Part shown: in pieces, positions 28,025 to 34,193 of the stretch
How positions within the stretch are numbered: position 1 is the stretch's first letter
Layout of the letters: every line of letters starts with the position of its first letter
NCBI GenBank assembly: GCA_046349395.1
Contig: JAXMCK010000009.1
Location: 98,781-162,780, forward strand
Reading direction: 5' to 3'
DNA: 64,000 nt
Origin: JAXMCK01 sp046349395
Lineage (GTDB): Bacteria; Pseudomonadota; Alphaproteobacteria; Geminicoccales; Geminicoccaceae
The notes under the pieces: model-generated
What the model was told of the DNA's origin: nothing
The model's database searches: none
Seen by the model: the letters and a program-made list of their open reading frames with translations, nothing else
Position numbers and translations under genes: made by a program

Positions 28025-28253
28025 CGAGGTCGTCCCGATCGAGCATCTGGTCGAAAAGATCCCATGTCCGGCGCGCTTCGTCGGCGCTCATGCGCTGGAG
28101 CGCGTAGCCCACATGCACCAGAACCCAGTCGCCGACGTGCACGGGCTCGTTCTGGAGCAAGTAGAGGCTGACGGTGCGCTCGACGCCCCTGGCCACGCAC
28201 CGGGCCTCGAAGCCGTCGATCGTCCTCACCTGCATCGGCACCGCGAGGCACAT
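28017..28253 (-). CDS. hypC: Hydrogenase maturation chaperone HypC
   Basis: A protein of 78 residues. The start at 28253 is fixed by biology: HypC needs Cys2, freed after Met removal, and MCLAVP begins exactly there; a TTG at 28259 would bury it. GGAGG lies 10 bp upstream. HypC carries the Fe(CN)2CO unit from HypD to the hydrogenase large subunit. It is the first gene of the visible hyp operon; only 71 bp separate it from the IS481 end, so the original upstream genes or promoter may have been displaced. Confidence 0.94.
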   Translation of the reverse strand: MCLAVPMQVRTIDGFEARCVARGVERTVSLYLLQNEPVHVGDWVLVHVGYALQRMSADEARRTWDLFDQMLDRDDLVA

Positions 28254-29126
28254 GGACAATCAACCTCCAACAGGTCGCTGCATCAATGCCGGACCATCTA
28301 TCGCACGTCCACCTGCACCACCGGCTAGATGTTTGGTCCAGGTTTGATGGTGTAGCCTTCTCGCCGGCGTGGAAGGAGGCACTATGGGCCAGGTTCACCA
28401 CGGGAGCGCCACGACGACAGCGGCGGTGCGTCGAGCGATACAGCATAGTCAAGAGAGCCTGAGGAGCCTGGCGACGCGCTACGGGATCGACCCGAAGACG
28501 GTGGCGAAGTGGCGCAAGCGCTCGTCGACGGCGGATCGGCGGACCGGGCCGCGGGAGCCGAGGTCGACCGTGCTGTCCTTGGAAGAGGAGGCCGTCGTCG
28601 TCGCCTTCCGCCGGCATACGCTGCTGCCGCTCGACGACTGCCTCTACGCGCTCCAGGCGACCATTCCGCACCTGACGCGATCCTCGCTGCACCCCTGCCT
28701 GCAGCGCCACGGCATCGGCCGCCTGCCCGAGACCGACGGTGACAAGCCGCAACGCTTGCGGCTCGAGCGCTACCTGCTCGGCTTCTTCCACCTCGACATC
28801 GCCGAGGTGCGGACCGAGGAGGGCAAGCTGTACCTTCTCGTGGCCATCGACCGAACGTCCAAGTTCGCCTTCATCGAGCTGCACGAGAAGGCTACCCGCC
28901 GCATCGCCGCCGACTTCCTCCGCGCCCCGGCGGCAGCGGTCCCTACCGGATCCACACCGTGCTCACCGACAAAGGCACCCACTTCACCGAGCCGACCGGC
29001 GACGGCTGGACGCCCGAGGACATCGCCGCGATGCGGGCGCAGAACACACCGTTCCGCTGCCACGCCTTCGAGGCCGCCTGCGCCGATCTCGGCATCGAGC
29101 ATCGCCTCACCAAACCCCGGCACCCC

Positions 29127-29182
29127 CTCGCCCGGTGTTGCCGGCCGCTCCTGCGGAGACGGATCGAGGGCGCTGCCCTCGA
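29127..29182 (+). repeat. Three-hairpin palindromic element, copy 1 (in IS481 transposase)
   Basis: A 56-nt unit starting CTCGC and ending TCGA just before a TGG codon. Hairpin 1 pairs CCGG (29132-29135) with CCGG (29141-29144). Hairpin 2 has arms CTCC and GGAG around TGC. Hairpin 3 has arms TCGAGGGC and GCCCTCGA around GCT. A conserved CGGATCGA block links hairpins 2 and 3. Copy 2 in the neighbouring IS630 gene has the same length and layout with seven paired substitutions in the stems. It is not part of the transposase, because deleting it restores the conserved protein. Confidence 0.85.
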
Positions 29183-29223
29183 TGGACGAACGGTCAGGTC
29201 GAGCGGATGAACCGGACCATCAG

Positions 29224-29248
29224 GACTTCATCGCGTCGCGATGAAGTC
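29224..29248 (+). repeat. Single 11-bp perfect hairpin insertion in IS481 transposase
   Basis: The left arm GACTTCATCGC (29224-29234) is followed by a GTC loop and the exact reverse complement arm (29238-29248). It falls between NRTI and RRFRV, where relatives carry a short KDATVK stretch, and adds about five codons without changing frame. The apical TCGC-NNN-GCGA resembles the third hairpin of copy 2 and the hairpin at 31368-31390. Confidence 0.7.
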
Positions 29249-29443
29249 TCGAGGCGCTTCCGCGTCGCCGACCACGACGAGCTGCACCAGCACCTCGCCG
29301 ACTTCGTCGCCGCCTACAACTTCGCCAAGCGCCTCAAGACGTTACGGGGTCTCACGCCTTTTGAAGCCATCTGCAAGGCCTGGATCGAGGAGCCCTCCAG
29401 ATTCAGCCGAGATCCGACCCATCGAACCCACGGGACCAAACAT

Positions 29444-29846
29444 CTAGTGCATTGACTCCAACGCTTGTTTAGCTCTGCCGACTTTGTGGAGGATGGTGTC
29501 GACGGGCTTGGTCCAGACGAAGGGTTTGGGGTCGGTGTTGTGGTGACCGAGGTAGTCGTCGACGGCGCGGTGCAGCTCGAGGATCGAGCGGAAGGCGCCA
29601 CGTTTCAGCCGCTTGGTGGTGAGCTGGCTGAAGAAACCCTCGACGGCGTTGGCCCATCGATCGCGGCGCGATCGATCCGGTGCCGCAGGCACGCAGGCCG
29701 AAGGCCTGCGAGGTGAGGCTGAGGTGGGGGTGAAGTGGAGGTGGAAGCGCGGGTGCCGCGCCAACCATCGCTTCACGGCCGGTGCCTTGTGGGCGGCATA
29801 GTTGTCGAGGATCAGGTGGAGATCGAGCTCCGCCGACGTGGCCATG
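29444..29846 (-). pseudogene. IS630-family transposase, C-terminal remnant with an in-frame three-hairpin element
   Basis: Only the last part of the DDE domain remains: LDLHLILDNYAAHKAPAVKR, then LHFTPTSAS, then after an insertion WANAVEGFFSQLT and HNTDPKPFVWTKPVDTIL. The N-terminal two thirds are missing; the remnant ends where the IS256 coding sequence begins, so a deletion or nested insertion joined them. In the normal protein SAS is followed directly by W; here 19 extra codons, without a stop, come from the palindromic element at 29657-29712 plus one base. Confidence 0.82.
29657..29712 (-). repeat. Three-hairpin palindromic element, copy 2 (in IS630 transposase)
   Basis: Read on the minus strand it is 56 nt, starting CTCGC and ending TCGA before TGG. 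Hairpin 1 pairs AGGCC with GGCCT around TTC; hairpin 2 pairs GTGCC with GGCAC around TGC; hairpin 3 pairs TCGATCGC with GCGATCGA around GCC. The CGGATCGA link is identical to copy 1. Compared with copy 1, seven base pairs are changed on both sides so that pairing is kept. Confidence 0.85.
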
Positions 29847-30155
29847 GCCCGACGCAAAGCCCCGGTCATCTCCGACGTGCTGCTGGACCAGCTGCTTGCG
29901 GGGCGCGATCCGCAGTCCGCTCTGGGCCGGGACGGCTTGGTCGACGAGCTGAAGCGAGCCCTGGCGGTACGGGCGCTGAACGCCGAGATGGACCACCACT
30001 TGGACGACGAGGCGGCGGAGGGTCGGTCCAACAGCCGCAACGGCTATGGGCGCAAGACCATGCTCACCGAGACGGGCAAGCTACCGATCTCGGTGCCGCG
30101 CGACCGGCTGGCGACTTTCGAGCCACAGCTGATCGCCAAGCATCGCCGCCGTCTG

Positions 30156-30184
30156 TCGGTCGGACAGCTCTGCTGTCCGACCGA
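30156..30184 (+). repeat. Single 13-bp perfect hairpin insertion in IS256 transposase
   Basis: The left arm TCGGTCGGACAGC (30156-30168) is followed by TCT and the exact reverse complement (30172-30184). It sits between RRL and DDK, where relatives have PGF, and encodes nine residues in frame. A 29-nt perfect palindrome at a conserved spot in a transposase is unlikely by chance. Confidence 0.75.
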
Positions 30185-30664
30185 CGACAAGGTCGTGTCG
30201 ATGTACGCGCGCGGCCTGACCGTCCGCGAGATCCAGGGCCACCTAGCCGAGCTGTACGGGATCGAGGTCTCGCCCGACCTGATCAGTGCCGTCACCGACG
30301 CCGTCCTGGACGAGATCGCCGAATGGCAGGACCGGCCGCTCGAGCCGGTCTATCCACTGGTGTTCTTCGACGCCCTGCGCGTGAAGATCCGGGACGAGGA
30401 CACCGTCCGCAACAAGACGGTCTACCTCGCGCTCGGCGTCCGTGCCGACGGCCACAAGGAGATCCTGGGCTTGTGGATCGAGCAGACGGAGGGTGCCAAA
30501 TTCTGGCTGCGGGTCATGACCGAGCTGAAGAACCGTGGCGTCGAAGACATCCTGATCGCCGTGGTCGACGGCCTGAAAGGGTTTCCTGACGCCATCACCG
30601 CCGTCTTCCCGCAGGCTCAGGTCCAGACCTGCATCGTCCACCTGATCCGCAACTCGCTCGACTT

Positions 30665-30710
30665 GTGCTTCGGGCTTACGCGCCCCCCCGGGGCCACGGT
30701 CCCTACGCAC
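30665..30710 (+). repeat. GC-rich palindromic insertion of about 46 nt in IS256 transposase
   Basis: The segment is closed by GTGC (30665-30668) and GCAC (30707-30710). Inside it GGGC (30672-30675) can pair with GCCC (30682-30685), or GCCCC with GGGGC around CCC. It lies between NSLD and YKDRQ, where intact relatives have two to three residues. It changes the reading frame by two. Its sequence is unlike the three-hairpin elements, so it may be a different element or a rearrangement. Confidence 0.5.
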
Positions 30711-31367
30711 CCTACAAGGACCGCCAGGTGGTCGCGGCTGCCCTGAAGGCGGTCTACAAGGCCCTGGACGCCGATGCCGGCGCCGCGGCCCTGGAGGCCT
30801 TCGCCACGGGCGAATGGGGCCGCAAATACCCGGCGATCGTCATGTCGTGGCGGCGCCACTGGCCGGCGGTGATCCCGTTCTTCGCCTTCCCGGCCGACGT
30901 CCGCCGGATCGTCTACACCACCAACGCGATCGAGGCTCTGAACGCCAAGCTGCGCCGGGCGGTCCGCACCCGCGGCCACTTTCCCAGCGACAAGGCGGCG
31001 ATCAAGCTCCTATACCTCGCCTTGAACCTGGCCGAGCGGGAGTGGAGAATGCCACCAAGGGAATGGGGTATGGCCAGGGCGCAGTTCGCGATCCTGTTCG
31101 ACGATCGCTTCCAGCTCGCCTGAACCCCAGATGATCAACCCATGGCCCGCACACGGAATTCCTGACAGTCCCCATGGAGCGGGGCGAGAGCGGCGACCCC
31201 GGCACCCACTTGATCCGCCAGTGTCGAGACGTCGAGGTCGACTCCCTCGCGTGCGTAGCGCTCGCTCTGTCGGTTCAGCGGCTGGTGCGTCCCATACTTC
31301 TCGAACAGGATCATCGCCAACAGGCTGGCGCCGATGCGGCTGCGGGGAATGACGTGGAAAGGGGCCG

Positions 31368-31390
31368 GATCGCTCGCAGCGCGAGCGATC
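31368..31390 (-). repeat. Single 10-bp perfect hairpin insertion in IS66 tnpC
   Basis: Read on the minus strand, arms GATCGCTCGC and GCGAGCGATC flank a GCT loop. It lies between CETIS and PFHVIPR, where relatives have about four residues. The loop and apical pairs resemble the third hairpin of the three-hairpin elements, so it may be a solo or decayed copy. Confidence 0.7.
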
Positions 31391-31446
31391 GGAGATCGTC
31401 TCGCAGTCGCGGCAGGTGAACTTCTCGCGCACGGTCTGGCGAACGA

Positions 31447-31508
31447 TCGATGGCCAGGAGGCCCATCGATCCGTTTCCCGAAGGGACGCCGGTCAGAAGA
31501 CCGGCGAG
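31447..31508 (-). repeat. Three-hairpin palindromic element, copy 3 (in IS66 tnpC)
   Basis: It is 62 nt on the minus strand, starting CTCGC and ending TCGA. Hairpin 1 pairs GCCGGTC with GACCGGC around TTCT; hairpin 2 pairs TCCC with GGGA around TTC; hairpin 3 pairs TCGATGG with CCATCGA around a nine-base apical part. The CGGATCGA link is conserved. It lies after VVPR, just where relatives have a Trp codon, and contains an in-frame TGA. Confidence 0.83.
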
Positions 31509-32034
31509 GCCGCGCGCCGCGGGACGACGTCGAGGGTCTCGGTGACGACCTCGCCCCCCTTGACCAGCCGATGGCCGCCGCAACAGCGGCAGACGGTGGG
31601 CGGCGGCACGACGACTAGCTCCCGCGGCAGATGCGCAGGCAGCGGCCGACGCGCCGGCTTCTGCCGGACATGGAGTGCGACGACCGTGCCGGCAGCGACT
31701 TCCAGGGTCGCCTCGTCCTCGGCGGCGGCTTCCTCGAGCTCGGCCAGCTGAAGCTCGAGCTGCTCGATGAGCCGCTTGCCCCGCTCGCTGCCCTGGCCGA
31801 ACTGCTCGCGCCGGGCTTTGGCCAGCAGCAGCTTCAGCCGCTCGATCTCCAGCGTGGCGACCGAGACCAGGGCTTCGGCCTGGCGCCGGGCCGAGCGCTC
31901 GGCCAGGATCATCGCGTGCGCCGCGGCGAGATCGTCCGGCAGGGATGCAGGCTCGTTGCTCACGGCAGGATGCAAGCATATTCAGAGTTATTCTTGAAGA
32001 CTGAAGATGTCCGAAGAACAGAATAGTCGATTGA

Positions 32035-32382
32035 TCAGCCCGCCAGCTCGGGCCTCCAGGTTCTCTGCGGCATTCTCCAGTCGATTCCTTCGAGAAGATA
32101 ACCGAGCTGACCGGCCGAGATCGTCACCACGCCGTCGGCTGGCGATGGCCAGATGAAGCGTCCGCGTTCCAGGCGTTTGGCGAACAGGCAGACACCCTGG
32201 CCATCACTCCAGAGAATCTTGATCAGATCACCACGTCGGCCACGGAAGACGAACACCTGGCCGTCGTACGGATCGCGCTCGAGCACCTCCTGGACCTGCA
32301 GCGCCAAGCTGTTCATCCCCCGGCGCATGTCGGTGTAGCCGGTCGCCAGCCAGACGCGGGTGCCCGAAGGGAACGGGATCAC
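32035..32382 (-). CDS. tnpB: IS66 accessory protein TnpB
   Basis: A protein of 115 residues with the IS66 Orf2 pattern: TRVWLATGYTDMRRGMNSLA, DPYDGQVFVFRGRRGDLIKI, LWSDGQGVCLFAKRLERGRF and a C-terminal GYLLEGIDWRMP. It is intact and overlaps tnpA by 4 bp. Its exact role in IS66 transposition is not settled, but it is required with TnpA and TnpC in studied members. Confidence 0.93.
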   Translation of the reverse strand: MIPFPSGTRVWLATGYTDMRRGMNSLALQVQEVLERDPYDGQVFVFRGRRGDLIKILWSDGQGVCLFAKRLERGRFIWPSPADGVVTISAGQLGYLLEGIDWRMPQRTWRPELAG

Positions 32383-32783
32383 CGCCGGCGACGTGCCTTC
32401 ATCACTGCCATGACGGCCGCGGTCACCGCCGCCGGATCAGCGGCACCCTCGATCCTGACCCTGATGCCGCCCGCGACAGAGATCTCGATCCTGGCCGGTA
32501 TGGGCACCACCCGCACCGGCGACGTCGTGGGGAGCGCAGGATTCGCGGCCCCCTCCTCGACCACTGCCACCGGTACGAGCCTCGTGTCGGGGCACGGCAT
32601 CTCGGCCAGCGCCCGCCGCCATCTGAACAGCTGATTGGCGTTCACGTCGTGCCGCCGAGCGACGACCGACACCGAGGCGCCCGGCTCCAGCGTCTCCGCC
32701 ACGAGCTGACGCTTCAGCGCATCCGACCACCGTCGACGCTTCGCGCCCGCTTCCTTGGTGTCCACTTCGCCGTAGGTGGACAC
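32379..32783 (-). CDS. tnpA: IS66 accessory protein TnpA (helix-turn-helix)
   Basis: A protein of 134 residues with a transposase_8-type helix-turn-helix: RRWSDALKRQLVAETLEPGA, then SVVARRHDVNANQLFRWRR. A C-terminal half RIEISVAGGIRVRIEGAADP is typical of IS66 Orf1. It is the first gene of the element and looks intact. Confidence 0.92.
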   Translation of the reverse strand: MSTYGEVDTKEAGAKRRRWSDALKRQLVAETLEPGASVSVVARRHDVNANQLFRWRRALAEMPCPDTRLVPVAVVEEGAANPALPTTSPVRVVPIPARIEISVAGGIRVRIEGAADPAAVTAAVMAVMKARRRR

Positions 32784-32886
32784 TTACCGACACCCGGCCA
32801 TCATGGCACTGAGCATCCAGCACACACGAGATCAGCAGAAGGCGGCGCTCACCGGAAGCTTACGATCTGTTCAGGTCCCGACAGCA

Positions 32887-32918
32887 AGAACCCCCGTCTC
32901 CTCCGAGGCGGGGGTTCT
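32887..32918. terminator. Long hairpin next to the IS66 end
   Basis: Ten Watson-Crick pairs (AGAACCCCCG with CGGGGGTTCT), extended by one T-G and three more pairs to a 14-bp stem with a four-base CTCC loop. It has the look of a bidirectional Rho-independent terminator between the IS stack and the polysaccharide locus. Confidence 0.65.
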
Positions 32919-33242
32919 AGGTCTGTTCGGTGAGTCAACTAAAGCTGGTTGCGGGGGCACGCAACACCCTTAACTTGCTCACCTGCGCGAGATGAGTAGG
33001 ATCTCTCGGTGAGCTGGCTAAAGTCTGGCGGTTCATAAGCAAAATTGGGCACATTGGTGCGTGCTCAAGCTGTGTCAAGCAGGTAGGTAGACTGCCTCCG
33101 ATGCACTCGACCGTACCAGTGCCCGTGCTCTCCAATCAGCATGAGAGTCTCGCCGATCTACAAGTCGATATGAGTTCAGAACCCGCAACGCTCCGATTTG
33201 GTCGTTAACGGCAGGGTCGACGAACTCGACGGACACCCCCAG
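32919..33242. other. Non-coding stretch with an imperfect direct repeat
   Basis: No gene is supported here. TCGGTGAG-N4-CTAAAG followed by TGG occurs at 32927-32948 and again at 33006-33028, 79 bp apart. A 6-bp hairpin (GTTGCG with CGCAAC) lies at 32948-32965. The stretch may be a leftover of another mobile element or the promoter region of the following epimerase gene. Confidence 0.5.
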
Positions 33243-34193
33243 ATGACCTCTTGTTCCGTCCCGAGATCCGTCTGGATAACTGGCGCCAGGGGCTTCATCG
33301 GCTCGGCACTATCGCGCAGTTATGCGGCCGCGGGTGTCATCGCATATGGCGTCGGTCATGGTGCCCCATCGGGTGCGTTGCGGTCCGACCCGCTCGGCCT
33401 GCACCTCCAAGGTGATGTGACCGTTCAGAACCTGGAAGCGCTGGCCCGACGGGTCGGATATCCGACAGAGGTGGTTCATCTGGCGGGAGGATCGACGGTC
33501 GGCGCCTCTCACGCGGCGCCCGCCGAGGATTTCCATCGGACCGTCGCGAGTGCCGTCCAGTTGCTGGAGTGGGCGAGACAGGCGCCGTCACGACCGCGGA
33601 TCGTCTGCGTCTCGAGTGCGGCCGTATACGGGATTGCGTCACCCGGTCCGTTGCCCGTGGACGCGCCCTTGGGCCCGATGTCGCCCTACGGCCACCACAA
33701 GCTGATGATGGAACAGGCCTGCCGCTCCTTCGCGCAGAGCTTCCACGTGCCGATCATCATTGTCCGGCTCTTCTCCGTCTATGGACCCGGCCTGCGAAAG
33801 CAACTGGTCTGGGATCTCTGTCGGCGGCTCGCGACCGAGCCGGAGGAGTTGGCGCTCGCCGGGAGCGGTGAAGAGGTGCGTGACTGGCTGCACATCGACG
33901 ATGCGGTCCGCCTTCTCGGGTGCGCCGGTGCCGCGGCCTCTTCTGAGTGCGCCGTGCTGCAGGGATGTACCGGCCGCGGCACGAGCGTGCGCGATATCGC
34001 CGAGACCGTCCTAGAGGCTTGGGGAAGCCGGGCCCGGCTGCGCTTTACCGGCGAGGTGCGGCCAGGCGATCCCCCAGCCATCGTCGGCGTTCCCTCCATC
34101 GGTAGGGTGTGGGGCGGTGCCGAGGTCGAGCTCGCGTCCGGATTGGCCGAGACCGTGCGCTGGGCCAAGAGTATGCTCAGTTCCTCGACCTAG
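33243..34193 (+). CDS. NAD-dependent epimerase/dehydratase (extended SDR)
   Basis: A protein of 316 residues with the NAD-binding motif WITGARGFIGSALS, the strand VVHLAGGST, the catalytic Ser region VCVSSAAVYG and the catalytic YGHHK (Tyr-x-x-x-Lys). It belongs to nucleotide-sugar epimerases and dehydratases; the exact sugar is not clear. The ATG at 33243 begins directly before the Rossmann fold. Its stop overlaps the stop of the convergent glycoside-hydrolase-like gene by 3 bp. Confidence 0.8.
   Translation: MTSCSVPRSVWITGARGFIGSALSRSYAAAGVIAYGVGHGAPSGALRSDPLGLHLQGDVTVQNLEALARRVGYPTEVVHLAGGSTVGASHAAPAEDFHRTVASAVQLLEWARQAPSRPRIVCVSSAAVYGIASPGPLPVDAPLGPMSPYGHHKLMMEQACRSFAQSFHVPIIIVRLFSVYGPGLRKQLVWDLCRRLATEPEELALAGSGEEVRDWLHIDDAVRLLGCAGAAASSECAVLQGCTGRGTSVRDIAETVLEAWGSRARLRFTGEVRPGDPPAIVGVPSIGRVWGGAEVELASGLAETVRWAKSMLSSST

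Larger units (their letters stand above)
28325..29447 (+). mobile_element. IS481-family insertion sequence, inactive
   Basis: The element is bounded by inverted ends: CTAGATGTTTGGTCC at 28325-28339 and its exact reverse complement at 29433-29447. The outermost CTAG on each side matches the NCTAGN target known for IS481, so CTAG may be the target duplication. It carries one transposase gene broken by a frameshift and by two hairpin insertions. It seems to have inserted at the stop codon (TAG within CTAG) of the IS630 transposase remnant to its right. Confidence 0.85.
28384..29455 (+). pseudogene. IS481-family DDE transposase, frameshifted and interrupted by hairpin insertions
   Basis: The family pattern is clear: GSATTTAAVRRAIQHSQESL and an HTH (RYGIDPKTVAKWRKRSS), LDDCLYALQATIPHLTRSS, FHLDIAEVRTEEGKLYLLVA, then YRIHTVLTDKGTHFT in another frame, and VERMNRTI and AAYNFAKRLKTLRGLTPFEA in a third. 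A missing base in the C-run near 28942 causes the first frame change. The 56-nt three-hairpin element at 29127-29182, lying between HRLTKPRHP and WTNGQVE, causes the second; removing it restores the canonical PRHPWTNGQ. A 25-nt hairpin at 29224-29248 follows NRTI without changing frame. The catalytic Asp residues are still recognisable. Confidence 0.88.
29844..31123 (+). pseudogene. IS256-family transposase, disrupted by two palindromic insertions
   Basis: Recognisable throughout: MARRKAPVISDVLLDQLLAG, RNGYGRKTMLTETGKL, SMYARGLTVREIQGHLAELY, LVFFDALRVKIRD, ILAVVDGLKGFP-type (here ILIAVVDGLKGFPDAIT), then YKDRQVVAAALKAVY and IIYTTNAIEALN-type (IVYTTNAIEALNAKLRR) and MPPREWGMARAQFAI. A 29-nt palindrome replaces the usual PGF between RRL and DDK (30156-30184) and stays in frame. 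A second insertion (30665-30710) between NSLD and YKDR shifts frame by two, so the protein is broken at about residue 273. Confidence 0.88.
29844..31171 (+). mobile_element. IS256 (Mutator)-family insertion sequence, 5' end lost
   Basis: The transposase coding region starts at 29844 immediately at the edge of the IS630 remnant, so the left terminal repeat and leader are gone. The right end is placed after the GGAATTCCTGACAGTCCC stretch at about 31153-31171, where IS66 coding sequence begins; this resembles IS256-type ends but has no left partner to confirm it. Confidence 0.65.
31172..31975 (-). pseudogene. IS66 transposase TnpC, truncated and interrupted by two hairpin insertions
   Basis: The N-terminus (LPDDLAAAHAMILAERS; coiled coil KLLLAKARREQFGQGSERGK) and zinc region (VCRCCGGHRL) are normal up to TLDVVPR. 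The 62-nt three-hairpin element then brings an in-frame TGA. The same frame resumes at VRQTVREKFTCRDCETIS. A 23-nt hairpin (31368-31390) next shifts the frame, after which PFHVIPRSRIGASLLAMILF and EKYGTHQPLNRQSERYAREG continue until ALAPLHG. The remaining catalytic half is missing. A GTG at 31963 is an alternative start. Confidence 0.87.
31172..32863 (-). mobile_element. IS66-family insertion sequence, truncated at its tnpC end
   Basis: The genes tnpA, tnpB and tnpC occur in the usual order on the minus strand. The outer end at about 32844-32863 reads GTAAGCTTCCGGTGAGCGCC outward-in, as expected for IS66 terminal repeats. The other end is missing: tnpC stops after ALAPLH where IS256 begins. 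tnpC is further broken by two hairpin insertions, so the element is dead although tnpA and tnpB look intact. Confidence 0.82.

Noticed and set aside
29127..31508. Translational bypassing (as in T4 gene 60 or mitochondrial byps) over the three-hairpin elements
   Set aside because: The codons before and at the end of the elements do not match (CCC versus CGA, TCA versus CGA), as would be expected for take-off and landing sites, and the host genes are broken by other lesions. I keep it only as a remote possibility.
29127..31508. CRISPR array
   Set aside because: The repeats are in both orientations, hundreds of bases apart, internally palindromic and inside genes. There is no regular spacer pattern and no cas gene.
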